Source: Vogesella aquatica (lineage in GTDB: Bacteria; Pseudomonadota; Gammaproteobacteria; Burkholderiales; Chromobacteriaceae). From it: a stretch of DNA of 64,000 nt. The translations under genes and the position numbers were made by a program. Numbering within the stretch: the stretch's first letter is position 1; every line of letters begins with the position of its first letter. This document shows, piece after piece, positions 25,210 to 31,592 of this stretch. The stretch spans positions 62,001 to 126,000 of the forward strand of contig NZ_JAQQLF010000011.1 of the NCBI RefSeq assembly GCF_028548455.1, written 5' to 3'. The notes beneath the pieces are model-generated. The model ran no database searches, was not told the origin of the DNA, and saw only the letters and a program-made list of their open reading frames with translations.

Positions 25210-26661
25210 ATGGCTATTTATCATTTTCACTCGAAAGCAATAACAAGAAAAGAAACCGAAGGTAAAACTGCGGTAGCTGCTGCTGCTTATCGTAATGCGG
25301 AAAGATATAAGGGTGTTGATGATATAGTTGTTAATTACAAGCGCAAACAATCAAACGGTAATGAGTTGATTTATCCACGTCACGTAAAGAACAGAATAAC
25401 GGCAGAAGAATTATGGCGTTCAGCAGATGCGGCAGAGTTAAAGTTAGACGGCACTTTTAAAAAGGTGTCACGTTCAGCGCGTGAATTCGAATTTTCGTTA
25501 ATGCAAGAATTAACGCCAATACAAAACAAAGCAGCGGCACGTGATTTTGCACGTCAATTTAGTGAAAAATATGGCGTTGCATGCAATATTGCATTCCATC
25601 AATTAGAAAACAAAAATCCGCATTGTCACATGATGTTTACTGTTAGAAAGATTGAAGCTAACGGGACATTAAGCGATAAAATACGAGAAATTGATAATAT
25701 CAATATGATGTTAGAAGCTCGTAAAAAATGGGCTGAAATCGCCAATAAACATCTTATGTATGCGGGTTTTGACATTACCATTAGTGAAAAATCATATAAA
25801 GACCAAGGCATAGAGCACGAACCGACCAAACACATCAATAATAAAAAGCTGAAACGTGCAGAAAGAAAAGGTATCGAGTTGCCCGAAACCATACGTAATG
25901 CAGCGTTAATGCGTATGCGTTCATCGAATGATGACCAATACCAGGCACAAGATGATGACGTAAAAAAAAATGGATCTGATGATGTTGTCGACGACAGCAC
26001 ACATCAATCAACAGCCGTTTCTATGCCCGTAGAAGCGTTTGAAGAGTTCCAGCCTGCGCCTACCCTATCGCCAGCTCAAAAGCTTCGCTATGAAGGTTTA
26101 AACGGGCAAGAATTGGCACAAAGGGCGGCGGAAGATGTTGCACTGTTGAAGATGAAACAGAAGCTTGATGATGACTTACGGGCGATTGATGATTACCGAA
26201 ATCGGCTCAAAAAACTTCATGAAGAAATCAAACACGGCAAAGGCGCAAAAGTAGAAAGAAAGATTTTTGGCATTTTTACCATCTATGTATCCAAATACAA
26301 AAACGCTGACATTGAAGCACTAAAACAGGAATACATCGAAGGTAAGAGAGCGTTTGAAGAAAAGAAACATGCCTATGAGCGACGCATGCGAGCAAGTGGT
26401 ATTGCTATTTTAGGTGAACATATCAAGTATGTTGAAGAAAACATTGATTACATCCGTTCTGTAACAAATGAAAAAATGATCCGCGAGTTTACGAAAGCCT
26501 ACATTGACGGATTAGATAACAACTCAAACGGTAGTGATTTTGTGTATGTTCCGAAAACCAATCAGGGCAATACAGTAACGCCATCCAATGACCATAACTA
26601 TAACCATACATACAACCCTGATGACCTTGATGATGCGGACGGAACAAACGGGCCACGGTAA
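25210..26661 (+). CDS. mobA: MobA/MobL family relaxase
   Basis: A 483-aa DNA strand transferase that would nick oriT and pilot the element during conjugative mobilization. The N-terminus MAIYHFHSKAITR and the AAAAYRNAERY segment are diagnostic of the MobQ-type MobA/MobL relaxases. The metal-binding histidines are in ENKNPHCHMMFTVR (about residue 135-148). The C-terminal half is a highly charged helical region (KMKQKLDDDLRAIDDYRNRLKKLHEE), plausibly a coiled coil. No primase domain is fused. No type IV secretion genes accompany it, so a helper plasmid or ICE is needed for transfer. Confidence 0.93.
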   Translation: MAIYHFHSKAITRKETEGKTAVAAAAYRNAERYKGVDDIVVNYKRKQSNGNELIYPRHVKNRITAEELWRSADAAELKLDGTFKKVSRSAREFEFSLMQELTPIQNKAAARDFARQFSEKYGVACNIAFHQLENKNPHCHMMFTVRKIEANGTLSDKIREIDNINMMLEARKKWAEIANKHLMYAGFDITISEKSYKDQGIEHEPTKHINNKKLKRAERKGIELPETIRNAALMRMRSSNDDQYQAQDDDVKKNGSDDVVDDSTHQSTAVSMPVEAFEEFQPAPTLSPAQKLRYEGLNGQELAQRAAEDVALLKMKQKLDDDLRAIDDYRNRLKKLHEEIKHGKGAKVERKIFGIFTIYVSKYKNADIEALKQEYIEGKRAFEEKKHAYERRMRASGIAILGEHIKYVEENIDYIRSVTNEKMIREFTKAYIDGLDNNSNGSDFVYVPKTNQGNTVTPSNDHNYNHTYNPDDLDDADGTNGPR

Positions 26662-26693
26662 TATAAAGCACCGTGTGGTCATGGTGCTTTATG
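26662..26693. terminator. Hairpin between convergent relaxase and secreted-protein genes
   Basis: ATAAAGCACC and GGTGCTTTAT form a 10-bp stem. It begins at the relaxase stop and overlaps the last codons of the minus-strand gene. Confidence 0.65.
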
Positions 26694-27152
26694 CTTATTC
26701 ATTGTGTTTTGTTGGTTTAGCTTTTGATTTTTAACTGATTCCCTAATGGTATTAATTGTTTTATTTATTGAGTCGCTAATACAAATATAAGGCGGTGCCA
26801 AATCGAAAAAATTCTTATCACCTATGATATATTTATACGCCACCACCTCCTGATTGTTCATTGATTTTATTTCCATCCTTCCAAATAATTCACCACAACT
26901 ACTTCTCGGCATTGATAGCTTAAAATATTTGGCGGTTTTCTCATTTTTTTCTCTCGATATTTCTCTGGCGACGATAGAAATATTATCATCATTTCCATCT
27001 CCCTCTGATTTGAACGATTTTCTATTGATTTCAAAGAATTCACCACTAACTGCTTGCCCAATAGTGCTCCAGCCAGAATCATCTGCATAGATGTTTCCCG
27101 ATAAAATAAATACCAAAACCAATAATGATGATTTTTTATAAAAATTACACAT
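26679..27152 (-). CDS. Small secreted protein of unknown function
   Basis: A 157-aa precursor with a signal peptide (KKSSLLVLVFILSGNIYA, cleavage about residue 24). The mature part begins DDSGWSTIGQAVSGEFFEINRKSF and has two spaced Cys residues (SSCGEL and PYICIS) that could form a disulfide. The Trp-x-x-Ile start followed by an I/D..SF strand resembles the second small secreted protein of the element at 28259. The pattern also recalls surface-adhesin-E-like periplasmic proteins, but I cannot confirm that. Codon use is AT-rich, as in the element. Confidence 0.7.
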   Translation of the reverse strand: MCNFYKKSSLLVLVFILSGNIYADDSGWSTIGQAVSGEFFEINRKSFKSEGDGNDDNISIVAREISREKNEKTAKYFKLSMPRSSCGELFGRMEIKSMNNQEVVAYKYIIGDKNFFDLAPPYICISDSINKTINTIRESVKNQKLNQQNTMNKHKAP

Positions 27153-27250
27153 ATCACACCTCTGAATTTATTATCATAAAAAAGAAATTGATGTGCAAAT
27201 TTATATGTCGATTAAAAACTATTTCATCAAATAAAATGTCCATAGTAATG

Positions 27251-27276
27251 TGTTGCGGTGAATTTTTCCCCGCTTT
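27251..27276 (+). repeat. Copy 3 of the promoter-like repeat (diverged)
   Basis: TTGCGGTGAATTTTTCCCCG keeps the GCGGTGAA and TTTTCCCCG blocks but has lost the TATTA end. It lies upstream of the unknown basic protein gene. Confidence 0.6.
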
Positions 27277-27304
27277 TTATTTGTTATGAACCAATAATTT
27301 ATAT

Positions 27305-27330
27305 GCGCAGAAAGTTTCCCCGTATAATAC
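27305..27330 (+). repeat. Copy 4 of the promoter-like repeat, with a consensus -10
   Basis: GCGCAGAAAGTTTCCCCGTA runs into TATAAT (27323-27328). Placed 50 bp before the next start codon, it looks like the working promoter of that gene and supports a promoter/operator role for the whole family. Confidence 0.6.
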
Positions 27331-27378
27331 TTCCACCCCAAGTCAAATAGATATATATTAAAAGCAATGGGGTGTAAT

Positions 27379-28086
27379 ATGGGAAAATATATAGATGATA
27401 GGGGTAAGGCCAAAATTGAAATGATGAAAAAAATACATTACGCGATTGAATCATGCACTGAATTAAAACGAATAGAAAATGATGATGGTTATAATGTATA
27501 TATTGCAAATAACGAAAAATCAATAATTGGCATAAGAGAAAAAATAATGGGTATTTACGAATCCTATAAAGAACACAACTTCGACATTAGCAAATGTATT
27601 CCATATATATCAACGGATAAATACAAGTATTTAACACTAACATCAAAGCCTTGCATTAAAAGCCTAACATGTAAAGCAGGACATACAATGTTAGGGGATT
27701 ATAATGTTGAATACAAAAGAGATGACTTAAAAGTAATGGCAGAAAATCTAGAAATGGACCCGCTTTTTGAAAAAGGTTATGATAAAGATCATGACACAAA
27801 TACTGTTATCGTAAAAAGTAATGTTAAGCTATACTTCGTCACAGGAATACATAAATATTTTTGTGCGTCTGATGGTAAGAAAAACGTAAGGTTCAGAACA
27901 TGGGCAATATTACTTGGAGAACCAAAAATACAAAAAGCTAATGAACGTAAGAAAAAAGATTCAATAATAAATAAATATGATTTTGCCTTAAGCGTCTCAC
28001 GTCGCACATCAGCAAAGTTTTATCATGGAATAGTAATGAGTGATATAAATGAACATAAAGAAGAGATAGAAATTTACATCGATTAG
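27379..28086 (+). CDS. Unidentified basic protein of the mobile element
   Basis: A 235-aa Lys-rich soluble protein (starts MGKYIDDRGKAKIEMMKKI). It has no signal peptide, no membrane segment and no motif I recognise. GGGGTG lies 6 nt before the chosen ATG; an in-frame ATG 12 nt earlier is less likely. The gene has its own promoter-like repeats upstream and a strong terminator after it. Candidates from context are an initiator for the repeat array, a regulator binding the promoter-like repeats, or a cargo function. Nothing in the sequence decides between these. Confidence 0.75.
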   Translation: MGKYIDDRGKAKIEMMKKIHYAIESCTELKRIENDDGYNVYIANNEKSIIGIREKIMGIYESYKEHNFDISKCIPYISTDKYKYLTLTSKPCIKSLTCKAGHTMLGDYNVEYKRDDLKVMAENLEMDPLFEKGYDKDHDTNTVIVKSNVKLYFVTGIHKYFCASDGKKNVRFRTWAILLGEPKIQKANERKKKDSIINKYDFALSVSRRTSAKFYHGIVMSDINEHKEEIEIYID

Positions 28087-28113
28087 ATATGATTTAATAG
28101 TGATACCCAAAAA

Positions 28114-28147
28114 GAAACGCCCAAGAGCTGTCCTGGGCGTTTTTTGT
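28114..28147 (+). terminator. Terminator after the basic protein gene
   Basis: ACGCCCA...TGGGCGT followed by TTTTTGTTTG. Confidence 0.85.
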
Positions 28148-28258
28148 TTGGGTGTCCAGCAAGCGGAGCGCGGTAGCAATGAGATTTTACAAATATGAAA
28201 ATTTGGTGTATGCTAGGAAAATATTAAATGTGGATATTGATATTTTTAGGGGCTCAAA

Positions 28259-28642
28259 TTGAAAATATTTAATACATTTTTGGCAATTTATTTGGCCATT
28301 TTTACTTCTTCCACATATGGATCATCTGAGTGGATTACTATTTTTAGAAACAAAGAATCTAAAATTAACATAGACATGAAAAGCAATTCATTTGTAAGAA
28401 GTTCAATCAGTTCGGGCGCGATTAATTTGTCAATATTATTAAGAGTAGTAGATAACGGGAATATATTTTTTAAAAAAGCAATGGTTTCGCGTGATGATTG
28501 TAATGTTGGTTATGGAGCTGTTTGGTTAGAATCAATTGACAACAAAGAAATGCCACATTCTTCGTCTTTTGTTCTTAACGGTGGAAATGGCTATGCTAGA
28601 ATGGCTGATATTTTATGCGCACTTGATAAAAAAATGCTTTAA
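28259..28642 (+). CDS. Small secreted protein, TTG start
   Basis: A 127-aa precursor. The start is TTG, since AGGGG lies 6 nt upstream and a signal peptide follows directly (FNTFLAIYLAIFTSSTYG). The mature part begins SSEWITIFRNKESKINIDMKSNSF and has two Cys residues (RDDCNVG and ILCALD). Its opening resembles that of the protein at 26679-27152, so the two may be distant paralogues. It is the last gene before attR. No function can be assigned. Confidence 0.65.
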   Translation: MKIFNTFLAIYLAIFTSSTYGSSEWITIFRNKESKINIDMKSNSFVRSSISSGAINLSILLRVVDNGNIFFKKAMVSRDDCNVGYGAVWLESIDNKEMPHSSSFVLNGGNGYARMADILCALDKKML

Positions 28643-28692
28643 TATTTTTGTAAGTTGCATTTTACTTTTTAGTGTCAAAAATACAGCATGAA

Positions 28693-28714
28693 GTTATGAC
28701 AGTAATGTCATAAC
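28693..28714. repeat. 9-bp inverted repeat near attR
   Basis: GTTATGACA-GTAA-TGTCATAAC, 57 bp inside attR. The TGACA core is shared with the tandem repeats by attL, so both may be recombination-protein sites. Confidence 0.5.
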
Positions 28715-28771
28715 GGATGAACCCAATCAGCGGTAAGTGGTTGATTTTGTTGGATGTGGTTCCGGAGTTTT

Positions 28772-28793
28772 GATTCCCGCCGCCTCCACCACC
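28772..28793 (+). repeat. attR, right attachment repeat
   Basis: Exact 22-bp copy of 19337-19358. The preceding bases (TTCCGGAGTTTT) also partly resemble those by attL. It supplies the tmRNA-like end segment only, not a functional second RNA gene. Confidence 0.92.
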
Positions 28794-28821
28794 GGATTCT
28801 AGCAATATCAAGCACTTAGCC

Positions 28822-28853
28822 AAAAAAGCCCTGCACTCGCGGGGCTTTTTTTT
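28822..28853 (+). terminator. Original ssrA-side terminator beyond attR
   Basis: AAAAAAGCCC...GGGGCTTTTTTTT lies 29 bp past attR, in the place where a terminator for tmRNA would sit in the unoccupied site. Confidence 0.8.
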
Positions 28854-28947
28854 GGGCTTTTTGAGGCTGCTTGGTCAGCATTTTGGTCAGTTTTTTTTAC
28901 TGGCAGCACAAACACCATAAAACCCCACCACAGGAACACTCTCACCC

Positions 28948-29112
28948 AGGCCAACCTTTCCTCTGGCGCCTACCCGCACACCAACGGCCCTTTCACTACC
29001 GTAGAGTCACCCCCTCTTCTATCCGTCAGATGCACGGCACAAGGCCTGCTGTCCGTGTTTCGCTACGCACCCGTGCCCCCAAAGCGGCGCTTGCACTGGC
29101 ATGGGTACGTGG
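28948..29112 (+). pseudogene. Frameshifted 5' remnant of a second integrase
   Basis: Read in two frames, the stretch gives SSGAYPHTNGPF and then FHYRRVTPSSIRQMHGTRP and VSLRTRAPKAALALAW. This matches the N-terminus of the complete integrase (NGVFYFRRAIPTAIRQQHATRP, VSLRTRDPKTALALAR). A frameshift lies near 28985, and the similarity stops at about 29105. It sits about 150 bp after attR, as the integrase at 19466 sits about 110 bp after attL. That is what remains when an older island at the same site decays and a new one inserts in front of it. The stretch 28643-29256 otherwise holds only att, the terminator and the hip operators. Confidence 0.75.
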
Positions 29113-29131
29113 TGCCTGGCTACCACCGGAA

Positions 29132-29151
29132 ATCCTCACGATAAAAAGGAT
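29132..29151. promoter_or_regulatory. HipB operator O1
   Basis: ATCC-N12-GGAT (ATCCTCACGATAAAAAGGAT), the first of three sites starting exactly 50 bp apart upstream of hipB. Confidence 0.65.
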
Positions 29152-29181
29152 TTTTAGCAAAATTGATGGCAAACGCACCAA

Positions 29182-29201
29182 ATCCGCACGATCAAGAGGA
29201 T
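29182..29201. promoter_or_regulatory. HipB operator O2
   Basis: ATCCGCACGATCAAGAGGAT, same ATCC-N12-GGAT layout, 50 bp after O1. Confidence 0.65.
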
Positions 29202-29231
29202 TAGTTGCCAAACGCGCCCAGCCAGCGCAAA

Positions 29232-29251
29232 ATCCTCACAAACATGAGGAT
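29232..29251. promoter_or_regulatory. HipB operator O3 overlapping the ribosome-binding site
   Basis: ATCCTCACAAACATGAGGAT is the most symmetric copy (ATCCTCA/TGAGGAT). Its right arm GAGGAT is also the Shine-Dalgarno sequence of hipB, 8 nt before the ATG, so the site ends 5 bp from the start codon. Confidence 0.75.
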
Positions 29252-29256
29252 TTATC

Positions 29257-29523
29257 ATGAAGATACCTATCGACAATGCAGCAGCCATTGGCAAGATAGT
29301 GCGCGCCAGCCGCAAGGCACAGAAGATCCGCCAGGACGATGCCGCTGGCAGCATTGGCGTCAGCGAGAATTTTCTTGGCAAGATCGAGCGCGGCGGCGAA
29401 ACGGTGCAGTGGGGCAAGCTGTTTCAGGTACTGGAGGGGCTGGGCATTCGCGTGACGGTGGACGTCCCCGAAAGCGTAGCCGCCTACCTGCAGGACGCGG
29501 CCAACCATAAGGACAAGCCATGA
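29257..29523 (+). CDS. hipB: HipB-like antitoxin / transcriptional repressor
   Basis: An 88-aa helix-turn-helix protein of the Xre/HTH_3 type. The DNA-binding unit is IGKIVRASRKAQKIRQDDAAGSIGVSENFLGKIERG (residues 11-47), followed by a short dimerisation strand (GIRVTVDVP). HipB-type antitoxins bind HipA and repress the operon, which here has three palindromic operators upstream. The stop overlaps the hipA start by ATGA. A GCGGCCAAC word lies near the end of the gene, so the module is at home in host-like DNA rather than belonging to the AT-rich element. Confidence 0.9.
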   Translation: MKIPIDNAAAIGKIVRASRKAQKIRQDDAAGSIGVSENFLGKIERGGETVQWGKLFQVLEGLGIRVTVDVPESVAAYLQDAANHKDKP

Positions 29524-30827
29524 ACGGGCGGTCTTTGTGCGCATCAATCAATCACACCACGGTGGGCACCTTGCAAGAAGTGGCCGGGCTGTGGAGCTTT
29601 CAGTACGCGCCCGACTGGCTGCGCACGCCAACGTGCTTCGCGCTTAGCCCGCACTTGCCACTGCAGGCTGAACCCTTGCTGGATGGCGCCAGCCAGCGCC
29701 CGGTGCAGTGGTATTTCGATAACCTGCTGCCGGAAGAAGGGCAACGCTTGCTGCTGGCAGGCGACGCCCGGCTGGATGCGGCCGACGCCTTCGGCCTGCT
29801 GGCCTGGTACGGCGCAGAATCGGCCGGGTCGGTTACCTTGCTGCCCCCCGATGCCGCGCCGCAAAGCGCAGAACCATTGCGGCCGCTGCCGGACGAGGCA
29901 CTGCAAGCCCGCATTCGCCAGTTACCCAGGGCGCCGCTAACGCAGGCTGCCATCAAACGCATGTCGCTGGCCGGCGCGCAGCACAAGCTGGCGGTGGTGC
30001 TGCAGGATGGCGCCTTGTTTGAACCGGCAGGCGCCACGCCCTCTACCCATATCCTGAAGCCCGACCACCCGGACGAGGACTACCCTCATTCCGTCATCAA
30101 CGAATGGTTCGTGATGTGCCTGGCCAAACGCCTGGGGCTGGACGTGCCCGACGTGCATCGGCGCTACGTGCCGTCGCCGGTTTACCTGATAAACCGCTTT
30201 GACCGCACGCCAGGCAGCCACGGCTGGCAACGCCGGCACGTGATAGACGCCTGCCAGCTGCTGGGGCTGGACCGCAGCTTCAAATACAGCCAGGGCAGCC
30301 TGCACAACCTGGCCGCACTGGCCAACGCCTGCCGCAGCCCGGCGGTAGCGCGGCCCCGGCTGTTTGGCTGGCTGGTGTTCAACCTGCTGGTGGGCAATAG
30401 CGACGCCCACCTGAAAAACCTGAGCTTTCTGGTATCGCACGAAGGCGTGCAGCTGGCGCCGTTCTACGACCTGCTGAGCGTTGCCAGCTACGACACCGCC
30501 GCCTTCGACAAAAGCGGGTGGCCGGCACACACGCAACTGGCGTGGCCACTGCTGGGCGAGCGACATTTTTCGGCCATCAGCCACAGCTTGCTACTGGAGG
30601 CCGGCGCGGTGTTGAACCTGGCCAAAGGCACCGCCGAGCGGCTGCTGGAAAACCTGCGCAGACGTGCCGTGCAGCAGGCAGAAGCGCTGTACGCCGAGGT
30701 AGAAGCCGACAACGCCCGCCTGCTCCAGGCGCGCCCCGAGTTGGCCGCCACGCTGGCAGGCGAGGCACGTTGCCTGCGCACCCTGCTGCACACTGTTATC
30801 AGGGAGATGGCGCAGCAGCTGGCCTGA
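29520..30827 (+). CDS. hipA: HipA-like serine/threonine kinase toxin
   Basis: A 435-aa protein, full length for HipA (440 aa in E. coli). The N-terminal HipA_N domain covers about residues 1-105. The kinase part contains the Ser-bearing SLAGAQHKLAVVL loop (about 148-161), the ATP and Mg site with catalytic NSDAHLKN (about 298-305) and the LAPFYDLLSV motif (about 316). HipA phosphorylates glutamyl-tRNA synthetase in E. coli and so induces dormancy; related HipA-like kinases may hit other targets. No disrupting mutation is seen, so the toxin looks active, held by HipB. Confidence 0.92.
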   Translation: MNGRSLCASINHTTVGTLQEVAGLWSFQYAPDWLRTPTCFALSPHLPLQAEPLLDGASQRPVQWYFDNLLPEEGQRLLLAGDARLDAADAFGLLAWYGAESAGSVTLLPPDAAPQSAEPLRPLPDEALQARIRQLPRAPLTQAAIKRMSLAGAQHKLAVVLQDGALFEPAGATPSTHILKPDHPDEDYPHSVINEWFVMCLAKRLGLDVPDVHRRYVPSPVYLINRFDRTPGSHGWQRRHVIDACQLLGLDRSFKYSQGSLHNLAALANACRSPAVARPRLFGWLVFNLLVGNSDAHLKNLSFLVSHEGVQLAPFYDLLSVASYDTAAFDKSGWPAHTQLAWPLLGERHFSAISHSLLLEAGAVLNLAKGTAERLLENLRRRAVQQAEALYAEVEADNARLLQARPELAATLAGEARCLRTLLHTVIREMAQQLA

Positions 30828-31050
30828 GCCAGAGCGTTGCCGGTAGCTGGCCGGGCGCCGCACCCAACCAGCATGGCGGAGCGCTGCGGCGGCCAACCCC
30901 TACGCCTACTCGCTTGCATCCGCCCACACGCAGGGCTGCCAGTGACTACCTGCTGCCCGACTACCACCACCACTGCAGCAGGCCGTGTGCCAGCGCCCGG
31001 TTTCGATATAGGATAAGCGGGTAAACGCGACCACCCGCCACCAGACCATC

Positions 31051-31449
31051 ATGCCCCTGCTGCTCGACCTGCTCCTCCAGCCGCTGCAAGCCCTGTGGCG
31101 CAAGCACCGCGACGCCTGGAACAATCCCTACCCGCTTATTCGGCCCTGCGACGAAACGGGCGACGAAACGGGCGACGAACCGTTCGAAGATCGCATTTGT
31201 TACCAGTACGGACGCAACCCGCCCCGCTTCCCGCGCTTTCGCCCCACGGTGTCACGCAACGCCGCCATCCGCGCCGCTTTTGTCAGCCGTGGGCACGGCC
31301 TGCGCAGCACACGCCGGCTGGCCCCTGGCAGCGCCTGCCTGCTGAACGACGGGCAGCAGCTGTACCTGGGCAACGACGCAGCAGCCACGCAACGCAGCGA
31401 CGACCAGGTTGGCCGCAACAGCAGCGCTGGCGGCAACAGCAGCCACTAG
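31051..31449 (+). CDS. Doubtful small hypothetical protein
   Basis: A 132-aa open frame beginning MPLLLDLLLQPLQALW and rich in Arg, Asn and Ser. It has a short in-frame tandem repeat (DETGDETGDE) and no recognised domain. The first 80 residues, with ICYQYGRNPPRFPRF, read like a protein, but the tail (AATQRSDDQVGRNSSAGGNSSH) does not. Another frame is open over the same stretch. It could be a decayed gene between hipA and hsdS. Confidence 0.35.
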   Translation: MPLLLDLLLQPLQALWRKHRDAWNNPYPLIRPCDETGDETGDEPFEDRICYQYGRNPPRFPRFRPTVSRNAAIRAAFVSRGHGLRSTRRLAPGSACLLNDGQQLYLGNDAAATQRSDDQVGRNSSAGGNSSH

Positions 31450-31592
31450 CCGCACCAGCGCACTGGCGTGCCGCCGTGGTTGGCCGCTAAAACAAAACAC
31501 CCCAGACAGCCGGTAGCGGTCGGGGGTGTTGTCCATGGCAGGCAGCCGTGGCCTGGTGTCGCCCGGCACCCTGCCCGGCGGTGCGGCCTGCG

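Larger units (their letters stand above)
19337..28793. mobile_element. Integrated mobilizable genetic element inserted in ssrA
   Basis: The element is 9.4 kb, bounded by a 22-bp direct repeat (19337-19358 and 28772-28793) that begins GATTCCCGCCGCC and covers the tmRNA 3' end. It is visibly AT-rich against GC-rich flanks, encodes an integrase next to attL, and contains none of the dispersed GCGGCCAAC words. It carries a replication-like P-loop protein, an iteron-like array, a MobA/MobL relaxase, H-NS, a type IV pilin and several small unknown proteins. No type IV secretion, coupling or structural phage genes are present, so transfer would need a helper. I cannot match the gene order to a named family. 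Confidence 0.9.

Noticed and set aside
28760-28793. A tRNA gene at the right end of the element
   Set aside because: Only the T-arm and acceptor 3' portion of tmRNA is present (the att repeat); no cloverleaf precedes it.
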